Shown in pieces: positions 32,279 to 43,060 of a stretch of DNA of 64,000 bases. Location of the stretch: positions 40,069,554 through 40,133,553 of the forward strand of contig OX485803.1 in the NCBI GenBank assembly GCA_950295325.1, in the 5' to 3' direction. Within the stretch, counting starts at the first letter, position 1. The number at the start of each line of letters is the position of its first letter. Both the position numbers and the translations under genes were made by a program. The notes under the pieces are model-generated. The model was not told where the DNA came from, did no database searches, and saw nothing but the letters and a program-made list of their open reading frames with translations. The stretch is from Polytrichum commune (taxonomy: Eukaryota; Streptophyta; Polytrichopsida; Polytrichales; Polytrichaceae).

Positions 32279-33743
32279 ATGCAACATGCTGGTTTTATTG
32301 AATGGACACCGAGAAGGGGTGCCGGGAATGGTTTCCAATCTGTCGCAGAGCACAATGCACATGCGGATGCAGGCAATCCACACCCACAGCAAGAGCCAGC
32401 ACAACATGCTAGTAGTGTTGATGTGGAACTTCAACCTCCGCAACCCCCAACGGAGAACAAACCAAGGTCTCCAAACGTGGGACAAAACGAGACGTAGGCA
32501 TCGTCGTCCAACGTGGAGGAAGCTGGCAGTTTTGGTCAGGTTCCACCACCTCTTTTGCCCAAGAGGGATGTGGTGTTTGTGCAGCAGCCAGGCACAAGCC
32601 AAGCCGATGTCCTTGAGGTTGAGGTGCCACTAATAGACGATGAAGCCATGGCGGATTTTCCTCCCAGATTGCACGTAGCTGGGAGCGGACAGGTCCATGA
32701 GGAGACCATTGTTTTCAAGACTGAGTCACATAACATGCCGTCCGATGCATGAAGCAACTTGTCCGCAGGGATGTATGTTGATGTGGAGGTTGTGGACTCA
32801 CAAAAGGAGGTTGATGTGAGGTGCACGCTCGCACAAGTGTGCTAAATTCTGGTTTCTTGTGTGGCAGAGGACCCGGACATGTAAAGCAAGGAAGAAGAAG
32901 CTGAAGAGTTTGAAGGAGGTTCCTCCAGAGGACGAAGGGAAAGCGGTTGCGGGAATGGAAAACACTAGCGGAGGTAAAGCAGCAGGGAAGAAAAGGAAGT
33001 ATACTGACCATACGAAGTAATGTGTGCTTGAGAAATACAATACACCAAATTTTTGTATGTTTCACAACCATAATCAACAAATTCCATTCCCAAAGATATT
33101 GTAGAAAGGATCAGTATGGTTTGATGATGCTGGTGATACTATTGATATTGCATGGGTCCATAGCCTAGGCAACCACGCAAACCTGTGTGACAAGCATAAA
33201 TTCAGCACGGAAAACTCCATATGGGAAAACCTCTCACTCAGTCTTGTTCTCGAGGTGTGAAAATTTGAAAAAACCCCCACTGTACAATGTAGACATCGGC
33301 ATGGCACCTGCCATTATGCATTACTACAGCGTGCTAGAATTCAATGATTTGTTATTAAGAACTAATCCCTACACAACGTAGACAAATCAACATATAACAG
33401 TCCACTTGTAACCTTTAGGGCAGGTGTGAGGTAGTTTTTGTTGCAATTGCTGGACAACTTCACCACAGTTTGTGGACGTGTGAACAACGGGAACAAAAAA
33501 AATCTTAAGGGATCGCCTCTCCGAGCAATATGGGGTGGACCTCTTCAAACACTTACGCATGCCCTTTACCTTGTCCAAAGAGCACTGCGAGTACTCTCCC
33601 TTTCAAGAGAGCGGAAAGAGATGGGCAACTTTCGAGTTCAAAGACCTGAGTGTTGTTTACAACAAAATACGTGGAGCACATAGGCACAACACATTGTTAG
33701 TGGATGAGAGCCCAACAAAGAATCTATTGAACAACCCCTACAA
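32279..33743 (+). pseudogene. FCP1/NIF-like HAD phosphatase pseudogene with low-complexity N-terminal region
   Basis: One frame from 32279 to 32752 encodes a P/E/V-rich segment (…VEVPLIDDEAMADFPPRLHV…) with one in-frame stop at 32495-32497. A basic stretch, GKKRKYTDHTK, follows near 32982-33020 in a shifted frame. From about 33462 the frame reads FVDV-stop-TTGTKKILRDRL, then EQYGVDLFKHLRMPFTLSKE and HNTLLVDESPTKNLLNNPYN. These correspond to the central and C-terminal motifs of FCP1-homology (CTD small phosphatase / NIF) HAD domains: VWTTGTKK…, and NTLLVDDSP near the end. The tryptophan codon has become TGA and DDS is DES. The DLDGT nucleophile motif was not found. Multiple stops and frame changes make it a pseudogene. 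A MITE interrupts it at 33744, and the reading frame resumes after 33969. Confidence 0.6.
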
Positions 33744-33969
33744 CAATGATCGGGGAGAACCGGCAGTTAGTTACAGATGAACCGGTTGAGTTTGAGAAAT
33801 AGCCGGTTGAAGTTCAAGACTGCAGGAAAATTACGGATCATTTTAGAGGAATTCGTAGAATATATCCCAATTTAATAAAGGAAAACCGGAGGATGTCAAC
33901 ATGTAACCGGTTGGACTTGCAAACACTAGGATCTCAACCGATTATGCCCAAAAATCTCCCCGAACACTG
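33744..33969 (+). mobile_element. MITE family C (hAT-like), complete, in the FCP1-like pseudogene
   Basis: 226 bp. Termini are CAATGATCGGGGAGA and TCTCCCCGAACACTG (13 of 15 match when inverted), flanked by the exact 8-bp duplication CCCTACAA (33736-33743 and 33970-33977). It is non-coding. Its arrival splits the codons for NNPYN in the phosphatase remnant. Confidence 0.9.
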
Positions 33970-34522
33970 CCCTACAACATTGTACACCCTCCGTCTGTGC
34001 ATACTAACAGACCAGAAACCTTTATCAACAAATAAATGCACCAAATTGCAATTTATCAATCGATAGGAACCTCAAATTGAAAGATAGCCTGCATGCGCTG
34101 TAAATGCCTGCTATGGGCGTCTTGTATATATTTCACCTGAGCCTAGAATACAATAATCTTCACAAACTTTTGTTTGTAACTACAGATTGAGTCAAAAGGT
34201 AAAGTTCCTAAAGTCAAAAACGAGATTTCTCAATTTCGGCGATGTCACTGATATCCAAACCACGCTTCAACAACAGGTTTTTTTTTTGTGGGGGGGGAGG
34301 GGAACTGACTGCAGACGCACTAACAAACGCATCTCTTATCTGCTACGTAGAGAACGAACATCTTCAGCTCGGAGTACTAGGTTTCACAGAGAAGAGAACA
34401 CAATGTCCATGAACGAATGTTAGCAAATGATCGGAGCAGCGTAAAGTATATACTTGAAAACTTAGTGGAAATCCAAAAATTGCAGGTTGTATGATATCTT
34501 TGATTGCCCTCAGGTCAAGATC
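33970..34522. other. Pseudogene tail, then 3' flank of the WVD2-LIKE gene
   Basis: The first bases continue the FCP1-like frame (PYNIVHPPSVHTNRPE) to a stop near 34030. The rest, read on the minus strand, is the probable 3' UTR and flank of the gene that ends at 34523. A T/G-rich stretch lies at 34279-34302. Confidence 0.45.
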
Positions 34523-36517
34523 TCAGGAAGCAGCCGGAGTCCCCAAACGTCTTGAGAATTCGAGGACGATATCCTTCACCGAAGCATAATTGTTGTTGTT
34601 TGCAGGGAAATTCTTCCGGCTGTAGATCCTCGCAAGCTCCTCGGGCGACCAAACTTTGCCTCTGTCATTGTTTCCCTGGGAATTCGGGGAGAATTCATCG
34701 TCATGCAGCTTCCCAAATTCTCTATCCTGCTCATCTTCCACCTCCCTTTGCATAGCCAAAAATTCCTCAATATCCTCACGAGTAGGAGCATCACCATCAT
34801 CAGCTCTTGGAGGTGCCTTGACTGTAACAGCAGGGTTAACTTTTACTACCTGATCTACAACAGGCTTAACTTTCGACTCTCTGGCATTATGAACAACACG
34901 GCCATTCGTCGACACAGACTTTCGAAGTGGTCCGGAATCACCTTTCTGAACATTACTATTCGATTTCTTGACAGAAGAGAGACGCCGGATAGGTTGCTCC
35001 AGTGGCTGTCTTACCTTCTTAACCTCAGTTTTCTTGGTGTCAAGCTCAAGTGACGCTCTCCGAGGTAAAGTACGAGTTTTCGGTGGATTGTTCGATCCTT
35101 CACTTGCAGCAGGGCTGACGCTGTCTCTTCGTCTAGAGGGAGTGAACTTTGGAGACTTGGGTCGAGTTGGAGGAGTTTTCTTAATCTCAGGAGGAGCCGG
35201 TGCAGGCTCCTGGTAGAAGCTTGGCACAGGGTTAGCTTTGTATGTTAAACTCCTTCGAAGCTCCCGCAATTGTGATTCCTTCTCCTCGAGGTGCTTGGCT
35301 TCGAGCTGTTTCTTCTCTGCCTCCTTCGCCTTCACTCGCTCTTCGAGCTTGGTGTAATACTCCCTCCGCTTCTCAGCCCTCTCGGAGCACCTGAAGTTGA
35401 ACCCTGCAGCTTCCGTTGAAGCTTTCTGTTCGGGTTTCGACGGGGTAACCTTCGACGTTGTCTTCAAGTCTTTGTTACCTGCTGGCTGATGCTTCGCTGG
35501 TGTAACTTTCGAATTCGCTGTCTTCCTCAACGGTGCATCTTTCTCAAGAGTTTTCATCGTTTTCACCGGGTTAGGATTTGCGGCCGGAGGTGGAGGATTA
35601 GACACGTTTGTTTTCGATGCAGCTTGTATCCCAGCAGGTGCCTTGACAGTTTTCAACGAAGCAGCAATAGTTGGAGTGATGTATCTCGGAGACTTAGCCA
35701 TGGGGTCTACATTGTTATTGCCTACTCCATATGTGTGTTCTTGCCAGTGATTCGGAACTGGAGAAATTGAACGTGAGAGCGTCTGCCTGTTATGATTGCC
35801 CAGAGGTTGCGTAGAATTTGTAACCCTGCGAGAGGGGACAGCGTCTTCTCTTCGACTCCGACTTCGACCGCCCGGTGGTGTTACCATGGGCAGAGATGCT
35901 CTCTTGAGCGGGGCGGGCTTCGTCTGCTCCGGTGTTGTGGCCTCGGAATGCGATTTGGTCGTTGTCCGGGTGGTCATTGAGCTTCTTCGTGTCGGTGTGT
36001 GCTTGGTGTCAAATCCTCGGTTATCCTGCTGCAACTTTTCGGTGTCATAGAGGTTGAGATCGAAGGTAGGCTTCTGGAACCGCTCTCGAGATCTCATTGC
36101 GGCTCGTGACTCTAAGAATTTGGAGCTAAGCTTCGACTCGATGGCAACCACATGCTTCCGAACCTCCACTTGATGAGATTCTTCTTCCGAAGCTTGTTGA
36201 TCTCCACTAGACGGTTGTTGCAGATCGATTTCCTGCACAATGTGATCTACCTGCTCCGACTCCTCCTCCTCACTCACAGGCGCTCTGGGCATTTTCATGT
36301 TGGATTCTTCGTTGATTTTAAGCTCTTGCTGCTCATCTACCCCATAGTCTGCTGGTGGCTCGGTGACACTCTGTTCCGTCACTTCCATCGATGTTCGACG
36401 GCTCATGTCTTCGGTTGCAGGGTAATCGAACTCGGGGAAGTCGATGATATCTCGGTCAGTAGTCGGTGCATTCACAAATACACGCTCCTGGACATCAGCA
36501 ATCTTTTCTTCTCCCAT
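34523..36517 (-). CDS. WDL: WVD2-LIKE microtubule-associated protein (TPX2 C-terminal domain)
   Basis: A single open exon of 664 codons. Residues about 372-440 form the TPX2 C-terminal / KLEEK domain: FNFRCSERAEKRREYYTKLE, then ERVKAKEAEKKQLEAKHLEE and a continuing basic helix to SFYQEP. This arrangement defines the WAVE-DAMPENED2-LIKE family of plant proteins that bind and bundle cortical microtubules and affect cell expansion and organ twisting. The remainder is low-complexity: acidic residues 1-130 (EEEESEQVDHIVQE), then S/T/P/R-rich basic stretches before and after the domain (SPRRRDSVSP-like repeats) that suit tubulin binding and phosphorylation. A conserved acidic helix lies near 578-605 (REDIEEFLAMQREVEDEQDR). 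The ATG chosen follows stops and a likely 5'-UTR acceptor (TTTTTCGGTTTAG ending at 36623). Family members often have several coding exons; this one is uninterrupted. Which WDL paralogue it is cannot be told. Confidence 0.85.
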   Translation of the reverse strand: MGEEKIADVQERVFVNAPTTDRDIIDFPEFDYPATEDMSRRTSMEVTEQSVTEPPADYGVDEQQELKINEESNMKMPRAPVSEEEESEQVDHIVQEIDLQQPSSGDQQASEEESHQVEVRKHVVAIESKLSSKFLESRAAMRSRERFQKPTFDLNLYDTEKLQQDNRGFDTKHTPTRRSSMTTRTTTKSHSEATTPEQTKPAPLKRASLPMVTPPGGRSRSRREDAVPSRRVTNSTQPLGNHNRQTLSRSISPVPNHWQEHTYGVGNNNVDPMAKSPRYITPTIAASLKTVKAPAGIQAASKTNVSNPPPPAANPNPVKTMKTLEKDAPLRKTANSKVTPAKHQPAGNKDLKTTSKVTPSKPEQKASTEAAGFNFRCSERAEKRREYYTKLEERVKAKEAEKKQLEAKHLEEKESQLRELRRSLTYKANPVPSFYQEPAPAPPEIKKTPPTRPKSPKFTPSRRRDSVSPAASEGSNNPPKTRTLPRRASLELDTKKTEVKKVRQPLEQPIRRLSSVKKSNSNVQKGDSGPLRKSVSTNGRVVHNARESKVKPVVDQVVKVNPAVTVKAPPRADDGDAPTREDIEEFLAMQREVEDEQDREFGKLHDDEFSPNSQGNNDRGKVWSPEELARIYSRKNFPANNNNYASVKDIVLEFSRRLGTPAAS

Positions 36518-38600
36518 TTTTGAGGAGTTCTACGTTTTCCAGATACTGATGTTGCAGGTATTGTCGACCCCTCAGATTGATGCAGATTCTCAGGAAATCA
36601 CTGCTCGAAGTCTGATTCAAACCTAAACCGAAAAAGAAAAATTAGAGTTGTATCGCACAACCTGACATAATATTCCCCTTGCATTTCTTTATCAGGAGGA
36701 GATTGATTCAAACCCAAAAAAAATTTCTTCAGCTGGACCTTCTGCTCATTTCATGACCAAAAATGATACACATTGACACTTCGATTTGCAAAGTTCCAGC
36801 AGGAACGTACCTGTGACAAAATTCACGTTACGTAGACTGATGAAAGAATTGCAGGAAGCAGCCAGCGCATTTCAGTGGAAACTGGTTTGGCTCACTTCTG
36901 AGAATCACAGCGGAGTCGCTAATTCCTCTCTTGATCAGATCATGATACCTGATGTAATTAATTGCATCTTGACCCATCGGCCACCCCTCGGCATTAATGC
37001 ACATGGCAACCCATGCGAGGATGCAAAGCCCCAAAACTTAGAACCCTCCGGAAAGCTTATCGGAAAACCTGTCACCCACACGACTTATGCCTTGCCTAAG
37101 TAATCTGCGTTTTCGTTGTCTTGTTGCACTTGTCGACAGGGAATGAAGCAGAATCTGAAGCTTATCAAAGTGGGAAAGTTCACTAAAATTGTTTAAATGT
37201 TTCCCCTAACCAGATCAGCCAGTGAAGCAAAGTTTCTCTGGATTATTGAAGCATGTCCTGCGATTAACCACGCTTCTTCCACACAATAGCATCCACGTTA
37301 TCGGACACTAGATAGAAGTGTGAAATTTCATCCTCAGCGAATGATCCACCAACTGATATGCATCTCTCGGAAATGCATCCTCCCATGTTTGAGGACTCCT
37401 CCAAATCCGTTATCCAAATTGGACCGGTGCAAATCTGTGATGAACGTACGGTGTCAAATACGAAATGCAATTCCAGGTTCATAACACAACTCATAACTTC
37501 TAAAAGTCTGACATAACAAATTCAGATTCTCTAACAGAATGTTTGTAAATTAATCCTCTTGAGAACACGAGAGACCCAACGACAGGATGTTTGACCTTAG
37601 TGCTCTACCTTGCCAATCATATCTTTAGAAAAAGAAAATGTAGGATCGTTCACGAACGCCAGAGATCATGAGGTATGTCACCCTGAAGAGTGAGGTACAC
37701 AACACTATCCTCGAACGATGGATCCCTTTATCGGGAAGGCAATCACTTCGAAGAAAACATATTACTTTCGCCTACCAAAGGACTGTGTAATCATCGGTGA
37801 ATCTATCTGACGCTTGACTACAAGTCCAGTAGTCGAAATAATAGATAAGCCAGACCCACTACACCACAGGTTTGGCTCACATCCGGACTTTGGGAGAACC
37901 AGATGCACAATAGAGATCATTAGGTTGAACAAATGCACCTAAACATCATTTGGTTGGGATTCGGAAAAACTCTACCAAAAACCACAAACTCTGAAACCCA
38001 GCAATGTCTGTGGAGGCATATACTCTACAACCTAAGATTCCTCATTCTAGTCAGATCCCTCAGTGCTAGCTCAAGTAGGTTAGGCTTGCCAACATCTGCC
38101 TGTCAACCTCCGCGGACATCCTTTCCAGATCCTTAGAAAATGGTATATATTTCAGAGACTCTGATCTCTCACTATCGCCCTTACCTGTTTAAGAGATCTT
38201 CACTATTGCAGCTAAAAACCACGGAAATGCGATTATAACGCTTTCCTATCACCGAAAAAGGATGGCGGGCGATATAATATACCCCCGTGCACTGAAAACC
38301 CCTGCGGCCGGTGATCTAAATCACCTCTACATTCCACTACAGAAAATCTAAGTGCCCACATTCCGAATACTTTTGCATCGTGAGACCCACTTGATCATAG
38401 TTTTGCATCGTGACGCAATGCAGCAAGCCACATTCCTGAAGTTGCACCACACGATGGCACAGCCAAATCACCATCATAAGCCTCCGGTCTTCATTAGACT
38501 CCACTTTCCAACCTACCGATCTAAACCAGAACTGGTATCAAAAACACTTAAAAAAAACACACACACAAACTTGCCGCACCTGCAGGTTGATCCCGATGAG
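36518..38600 (-). other. Probable 5' UTR intron region of the WVD2-LIKE gene
   Basis: On the minus strand an acceptor-like tract CTTTTTCGGTTTAG ends at 36623, about 105 bp before the start codon, so the leader is probably spliced. The upstream donor was not fixed; GTGAGT and GTAAGC sites occur on the minus strand at about 38680-38700. No plus-strand or minus-strand gene is evident in between. Confidence 0.45.
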
Positions 38601-39060
38601 ATGAGGAGGTGAGTTGCGTGCGTGCCTCCGTGCAGGAGATGTGGTGCAGCTGCGTCGATCGATCGAGGTGATCGACGACTAGCTTACCCACCCACTCACC
38701 CACCGGCCGCCCGCACACAATCCTGCTGCAATGCTGCCCCGGCGACTCCTACTTACTCCAATCTTTGGCTTGTTGGGCAAGAGCATGATGGTGATGAGTG
38801 GGGGGATGGTGATCGTTGGCGTTGCCGATGCGTCCAGCGGAGGAAACGCGAGCGGGAAGAGAGAATCCCGCGCGGCGCCCACCCAATTCCGAGGCTCCCA
38901 CCAAAGCACTCACATGGCGGCTAAAAATACCGCCGATGGTCCACTGATTCCGACATGACCGCCGGGTATAATATCGTTGTTCAGGAGTGTTGTTGTCACG
39001 GCCCAGCGCACAACGTTCAAGGGCCACTTCGCATACGAGACTGAGGGCCCGTGACCATTC
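38600..39060 (-). promoter_or_regulatory. GC-rich island, probable WVD2-LIKE promoter and first exon
   Basis: The GC content and CpG frequency are far above the surroundings (for example GACGACTAGC, CCGGCCGCCCGC, GCGCGGCGCC). It lies upstream of the minus-strand gene, with no other gene nearby to explain it. Short frames in it overlap on both strands and look like composition effects. Confidence 0.45.
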
Positions 39061-40614
39061 CAATTGAAGCACTCTCATTGGTGGAAAAAGCGAAGCCGGT
39101 CCAACTTCGCTTCACGCTGCGCTTGAGGGACCAACGGAGTAGGTGGATGCAAGATGGATGTCAAGCCTACATGGATTCCTATGTGGCATTAAATGGATCA
39201 TGTGTTCATCATCACCTGGACTATTTTCGAAAACCGCCTCTTGGACCTAGATCTAACACAAAATCAAGAGACCATGACGTTCCAAGATCTCACAACCGTT
39301 GGTTTATTATTGTTTATCGTGCGTGAGGACCCCGTCTGAATAGAAATTCATTGAAATAGCATTTGGTTGAGGGTCTGTAACCAAACTAGATGATTTTGGA
39401 AGTATCTTGGGATGGTATGTGGACACTTCATTTGGGCTCTCATTATTGATTGGTCAGAGCATGCAGTGAATTATGAGGTCACCACTACTCACATGGATGA
39501 TAAACTGGTGACCCCACATCATCCCCAACCAGTGGCATGAACAACCACCGTTGGGGTGATTAACCACACTGCGTACAATGAGGGCTCACTTGATGGGGTA
39601 AGGGGTAGTTGTGGGTGTGGGTGTGGGTGTTGTTATCAATTATTGTGCCTTTCTCCATGGAATTATAATTAAAGAAAGTAAACCACTACCACTATCATAA
39701 CTACAACCAACCATAGTGTAACCAATCCTTGAATTATTGTTAGTAGTTATCCTTGTACCTAGTGTCCAAACATCATGTATGCGAGCATTAGACTATTGAC
39801 CGTAGCCCAAATTATTTTCTCACTAATGTTCATTATTATGTGCCACATGATTTACCACAAACATAAAGTTAACATGGCCATTGATCTAAGTTTAGTGATG
39901 TCATAAACTTGAACATATCAAGCTTCATCAAGACAAAATGTATCAATAACTAAACAAGACATAGCATTCCTCAACCCCTCCCAATGATCGTTGTGGGACA
40001 GTGGATTGATGTCTTGGGCTGGAAAATCTAATATGGATGATAAATGTCCACATCTTAGAGAGCTCTTGAAACCTCTTCAATTTGAATTCGAAAAGCATGA
40101 TGATTGGATACCTAAATGTGGTCCTTGTTTTATTTTATTCAAAGTTGTGACTAAACCAAGCCGAGTAGGTGCATATTCATCTAACATTGGCCCCCTTTTC
40201 ATGCATTTTCAAAAATTCAACCATAGAGTGACCATAGGTTGAATTTCTAAAGAATGTTATGGACAACATATCATTTTGAAGAGTTAGAATATTAATATGG
40301 CCCATGATGATTACAAGGCACATTTATTTGAGGACTTGTTAAATCAACCACGCACCAATTAAAACGATCACAATCTATATGTAACATGTCGACTAAGCTT
40401 TGCATGTTGTCCAAGTTGACCAACTCTATCAATTCTAACACAAAACTAATGCCTTGCACCTCTTTGTGTGCGTGATAAAAAAACAAACTTTTGATAGGAC
40501 GTGTGATTGTGCGACGCGTCTATATGGTTGTTTTAACAAACTACATGATCGATTTAACAATTCCTTCATTTGAATGCTACACCAAATTGTATAGATATAT
40601 AGATATATAGATAT

Positions 40615-40652
<38 letters not shown>

Positions 40653-41060
40653 TGTGTGTGTGTGTGTGTACCGTTGGGCACTACCCAACAAGCAATGTAC
40701 CTGCCGAATATCATTTATGGTACACAACAACATGACGATTTCTAAGTACTCCTTTATCATTGTTCTGAATCATAATGAGTAATAAGTCACTAGACTGCAG
40801 GCATTCCTAGAATTTTGCATCCTGAATCACACAGCATGTCCTCATTGTCTCATATGTATGCAAATTGATGGGGTATCCAGAGAACGCCATTACAGTTTGA
40901 TATTTGCTTGCTGGTGCTGGGTCACATGTTTCTTGAGCAACAAGTTTTGTGCCTGGGCCTTTAGTGAAGTTACCACTCTTTGTTTGAGGACTTCAAGGAT
41001 TAAAATTTCAACAAGGTCATCCACCAGCAGGGACCTATTTCATAACTTACACATCATACA
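39061..41060. other. Intergenic, with TA/GT microsatellite
   Basis: Non-coding. 40590-40670 holds a compound microsatellite: GATATATA repeats, then (TA)n, then (TG)n. GGGTGT repeats lie at 39612-39631. No gene. Confidence 0.55.
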
Positions 41061-41073
41061 TACTTATCTCTGC

Positions 41074-41453
41074 TAGGCACCATGGGCCTTGGCTTGGTGG
41101 TTAGGGCTCCTGGCCTCCTATGAGAAGGTTGTGGGTTCTATTCCCTAGGCCAGCGTGGTGCTCACCACCTTAGTCCACCCAACTATGGTGGGGGTCCTTG
41201 GACCTTGTTGTATGAGTACCTCAAAAAGCCCTTTGGAGGGATACCATGTCCGGTATCTTCAAGGCACTAGTGGCTACTAGCTAGTTAGGAACTAGTATAG
41301 TGTGTCACTATAGTGCCCATCCTCGAAAGGGGAGAGTAGTATTGCCCCAATGTCCCCTTGTCTAGTGGGCATTGGGTCATTGACATTACGAACGGACACT
41401 TTATTCACACCGGCCCCTTGCTAAAAAGGGACCGGAGTTTCTATCTATCTATC
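41074..41453 (+). mobile_element. tRNA-derived SINE, complete, copy 1
   Basis: About 380 bp. The head carries Pol III box-like sequences GGCTTGGTGGTTAGGGCTCC (A box) and GGTTGTGGGTTCTATTCCC (B box). The body contains CCACCTTAGTCCACCCAACT and ACCGGAGTTTCTATCTATCT. The tail is a CTAT simple repeat instead of poly-A. It is flanked by the exact 13-bp duplication TACTTATCTCTGC (41061-41073 and 41454-41466). A second copy is at 49523-49885. Confidence 0.9.
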
Positions 41454-41466
41454 TACTTATCTCTGC

Positions 41467-43060
41467 AAGAAAGGTTCAACACAAACAATGATAACCAAGA
41501 AATTCTGTTGACGACAATTGTCCGGCCCCTAAATCCTATACAGCATGAACAATCAATTCAACATATAAATGCATTCAACATATAAATGCATTTTAACGTG
41601 AGTCACACCGTAATCCATTGTGAATTTTTTTCACGAGTGGCATTATATAGAACTTCATTAGAATCTGTCAACAGACAGAAAAACAGTGATCTTGTTTGCA
41701 CACCTGCCATTGGTAGGCCCACCCATGTATCCAGTGCCCATTTTATTGGAGGAAGACAGGTTGTGAAAACTAATCAGCCACAGATTATTATAGTATTGTC
41801 AGCTAATCTATTTTTGAGGATAGGTCACCATGAAGTGGATCACTCAACGCTGTTTTTGACAGCGTGGAAGGCATTCCAGGCAACTGCCTCAAGCCCTTGT
41901 CAATATAAATTTAGAAAAGGAAATTCTCTGAAGATTGTTGTTGCCATTGAATTTGTGTCATGATTCCTTACCAATCTGGTTATACACATTCAAGTGAAAT
42001 TCCGCTGTAGAAAGACAATGTTAAGTCTGTTGTGGACATCAATGATTGATAGGGGATTATTGAGGAAGCGACGATTATCGTATTATTGTGGATATATAAC
42101 TGCAGTCATTTTTTTGTATTGTACATTATTGATTCCACCTTGTCATCCATTGAAACTTGATTGAAATACCTCATTCCTACTCAACTACTGTACTTCTTTG
42201 CTGTCTTCTTTCTGCATCCAAGAGCATGTGCAGCAATGTCCACCAAAACGGCCACTGGAATGCTCATGTCATCGTTGGTCCAGAAAATAGAGAGATTTAA
42301 AGCTAATTAAGATTGTATTTCATCTATCACAGAGCCAAAAGCCATTTTACACTAACCTGTGTGACTATCAAATTGTACAGTAAGAGATAAGAAACAAAAT
42401 TTCTCACCGATGGTGATTTCTCTACATTTTCACAAATAGAGAGCCAAATCTAAGTATGATCCATGCCCCTGGCACAGCATATAAAGCACTTTGCACATGT
42501 CGAATCAATCCTGAGATCATGATGGTCGATGACGTGGTGAATTTAAAAATGTTCTCCCAACTGCAATCATAATAACCTTTTAGTTGGACTGAAATCCAGG
42601 ACTCACAATGATGCACATCTGATCTCATTACCTAATCTTCCCACACAAAAGTCAGTATCAACCAATATGCCACACCCAAGTCTTATTCAAACGTATGAAG
42701 TAAGAAGAGCACAATGACCGTTGTGCAACACACACTCTCAGTGTGACTACACTAATCATCTTATATTATAGTGTCTCATGAAAAACAACAACCTTAACAT
42801 CCACTTGAAAGCCATATATCGATTGGAACTGCATACCTTCACTGCCCCGCGAAGGGGGCACAGAAGATGCAAAACTAGAGAAGAACCACAACAGAAGGAT
42901 ATATATATACTATATATAAGGTAGCTCAACCTGACACAGACCCTGCACCTGTTACCAACCAAAAAGCCACCCTTCCGTTTGGGTGGTCATATGTTTAGTG
43001 TCGTGTTCAACTGAGCTAACTTAGAGAGTGAGATCTATCGACAACCCTCATAGTCCACTT
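41467..43060. other. Intergenic and 3' flank of the DUF569 gene
   Basis: No independent gene is seen. The right part, on the minus strand, probably holds a last exon or 3' UTR of the DUF569 gene, which I could not delimit. Confidence 0.4.

Noticed and set aside
34504-36050. Several plus-strand frames opposite the WVD2-LIKE gene
   Set aside because: Shadows of the GC-rich minus-strand coding exon; no family motifs and no splice context.
38622-39078. Overlapping frames on both strands in the GC-rich island near 38.8 kb
   Set aside because: Several frames overlap each other and none has a domain; better explained as a promoter or leader.
40566-40760. Minus-strand frame with YIYIYIYIYIY
   Set aside because: Translation of a TA/GT microsatellite.
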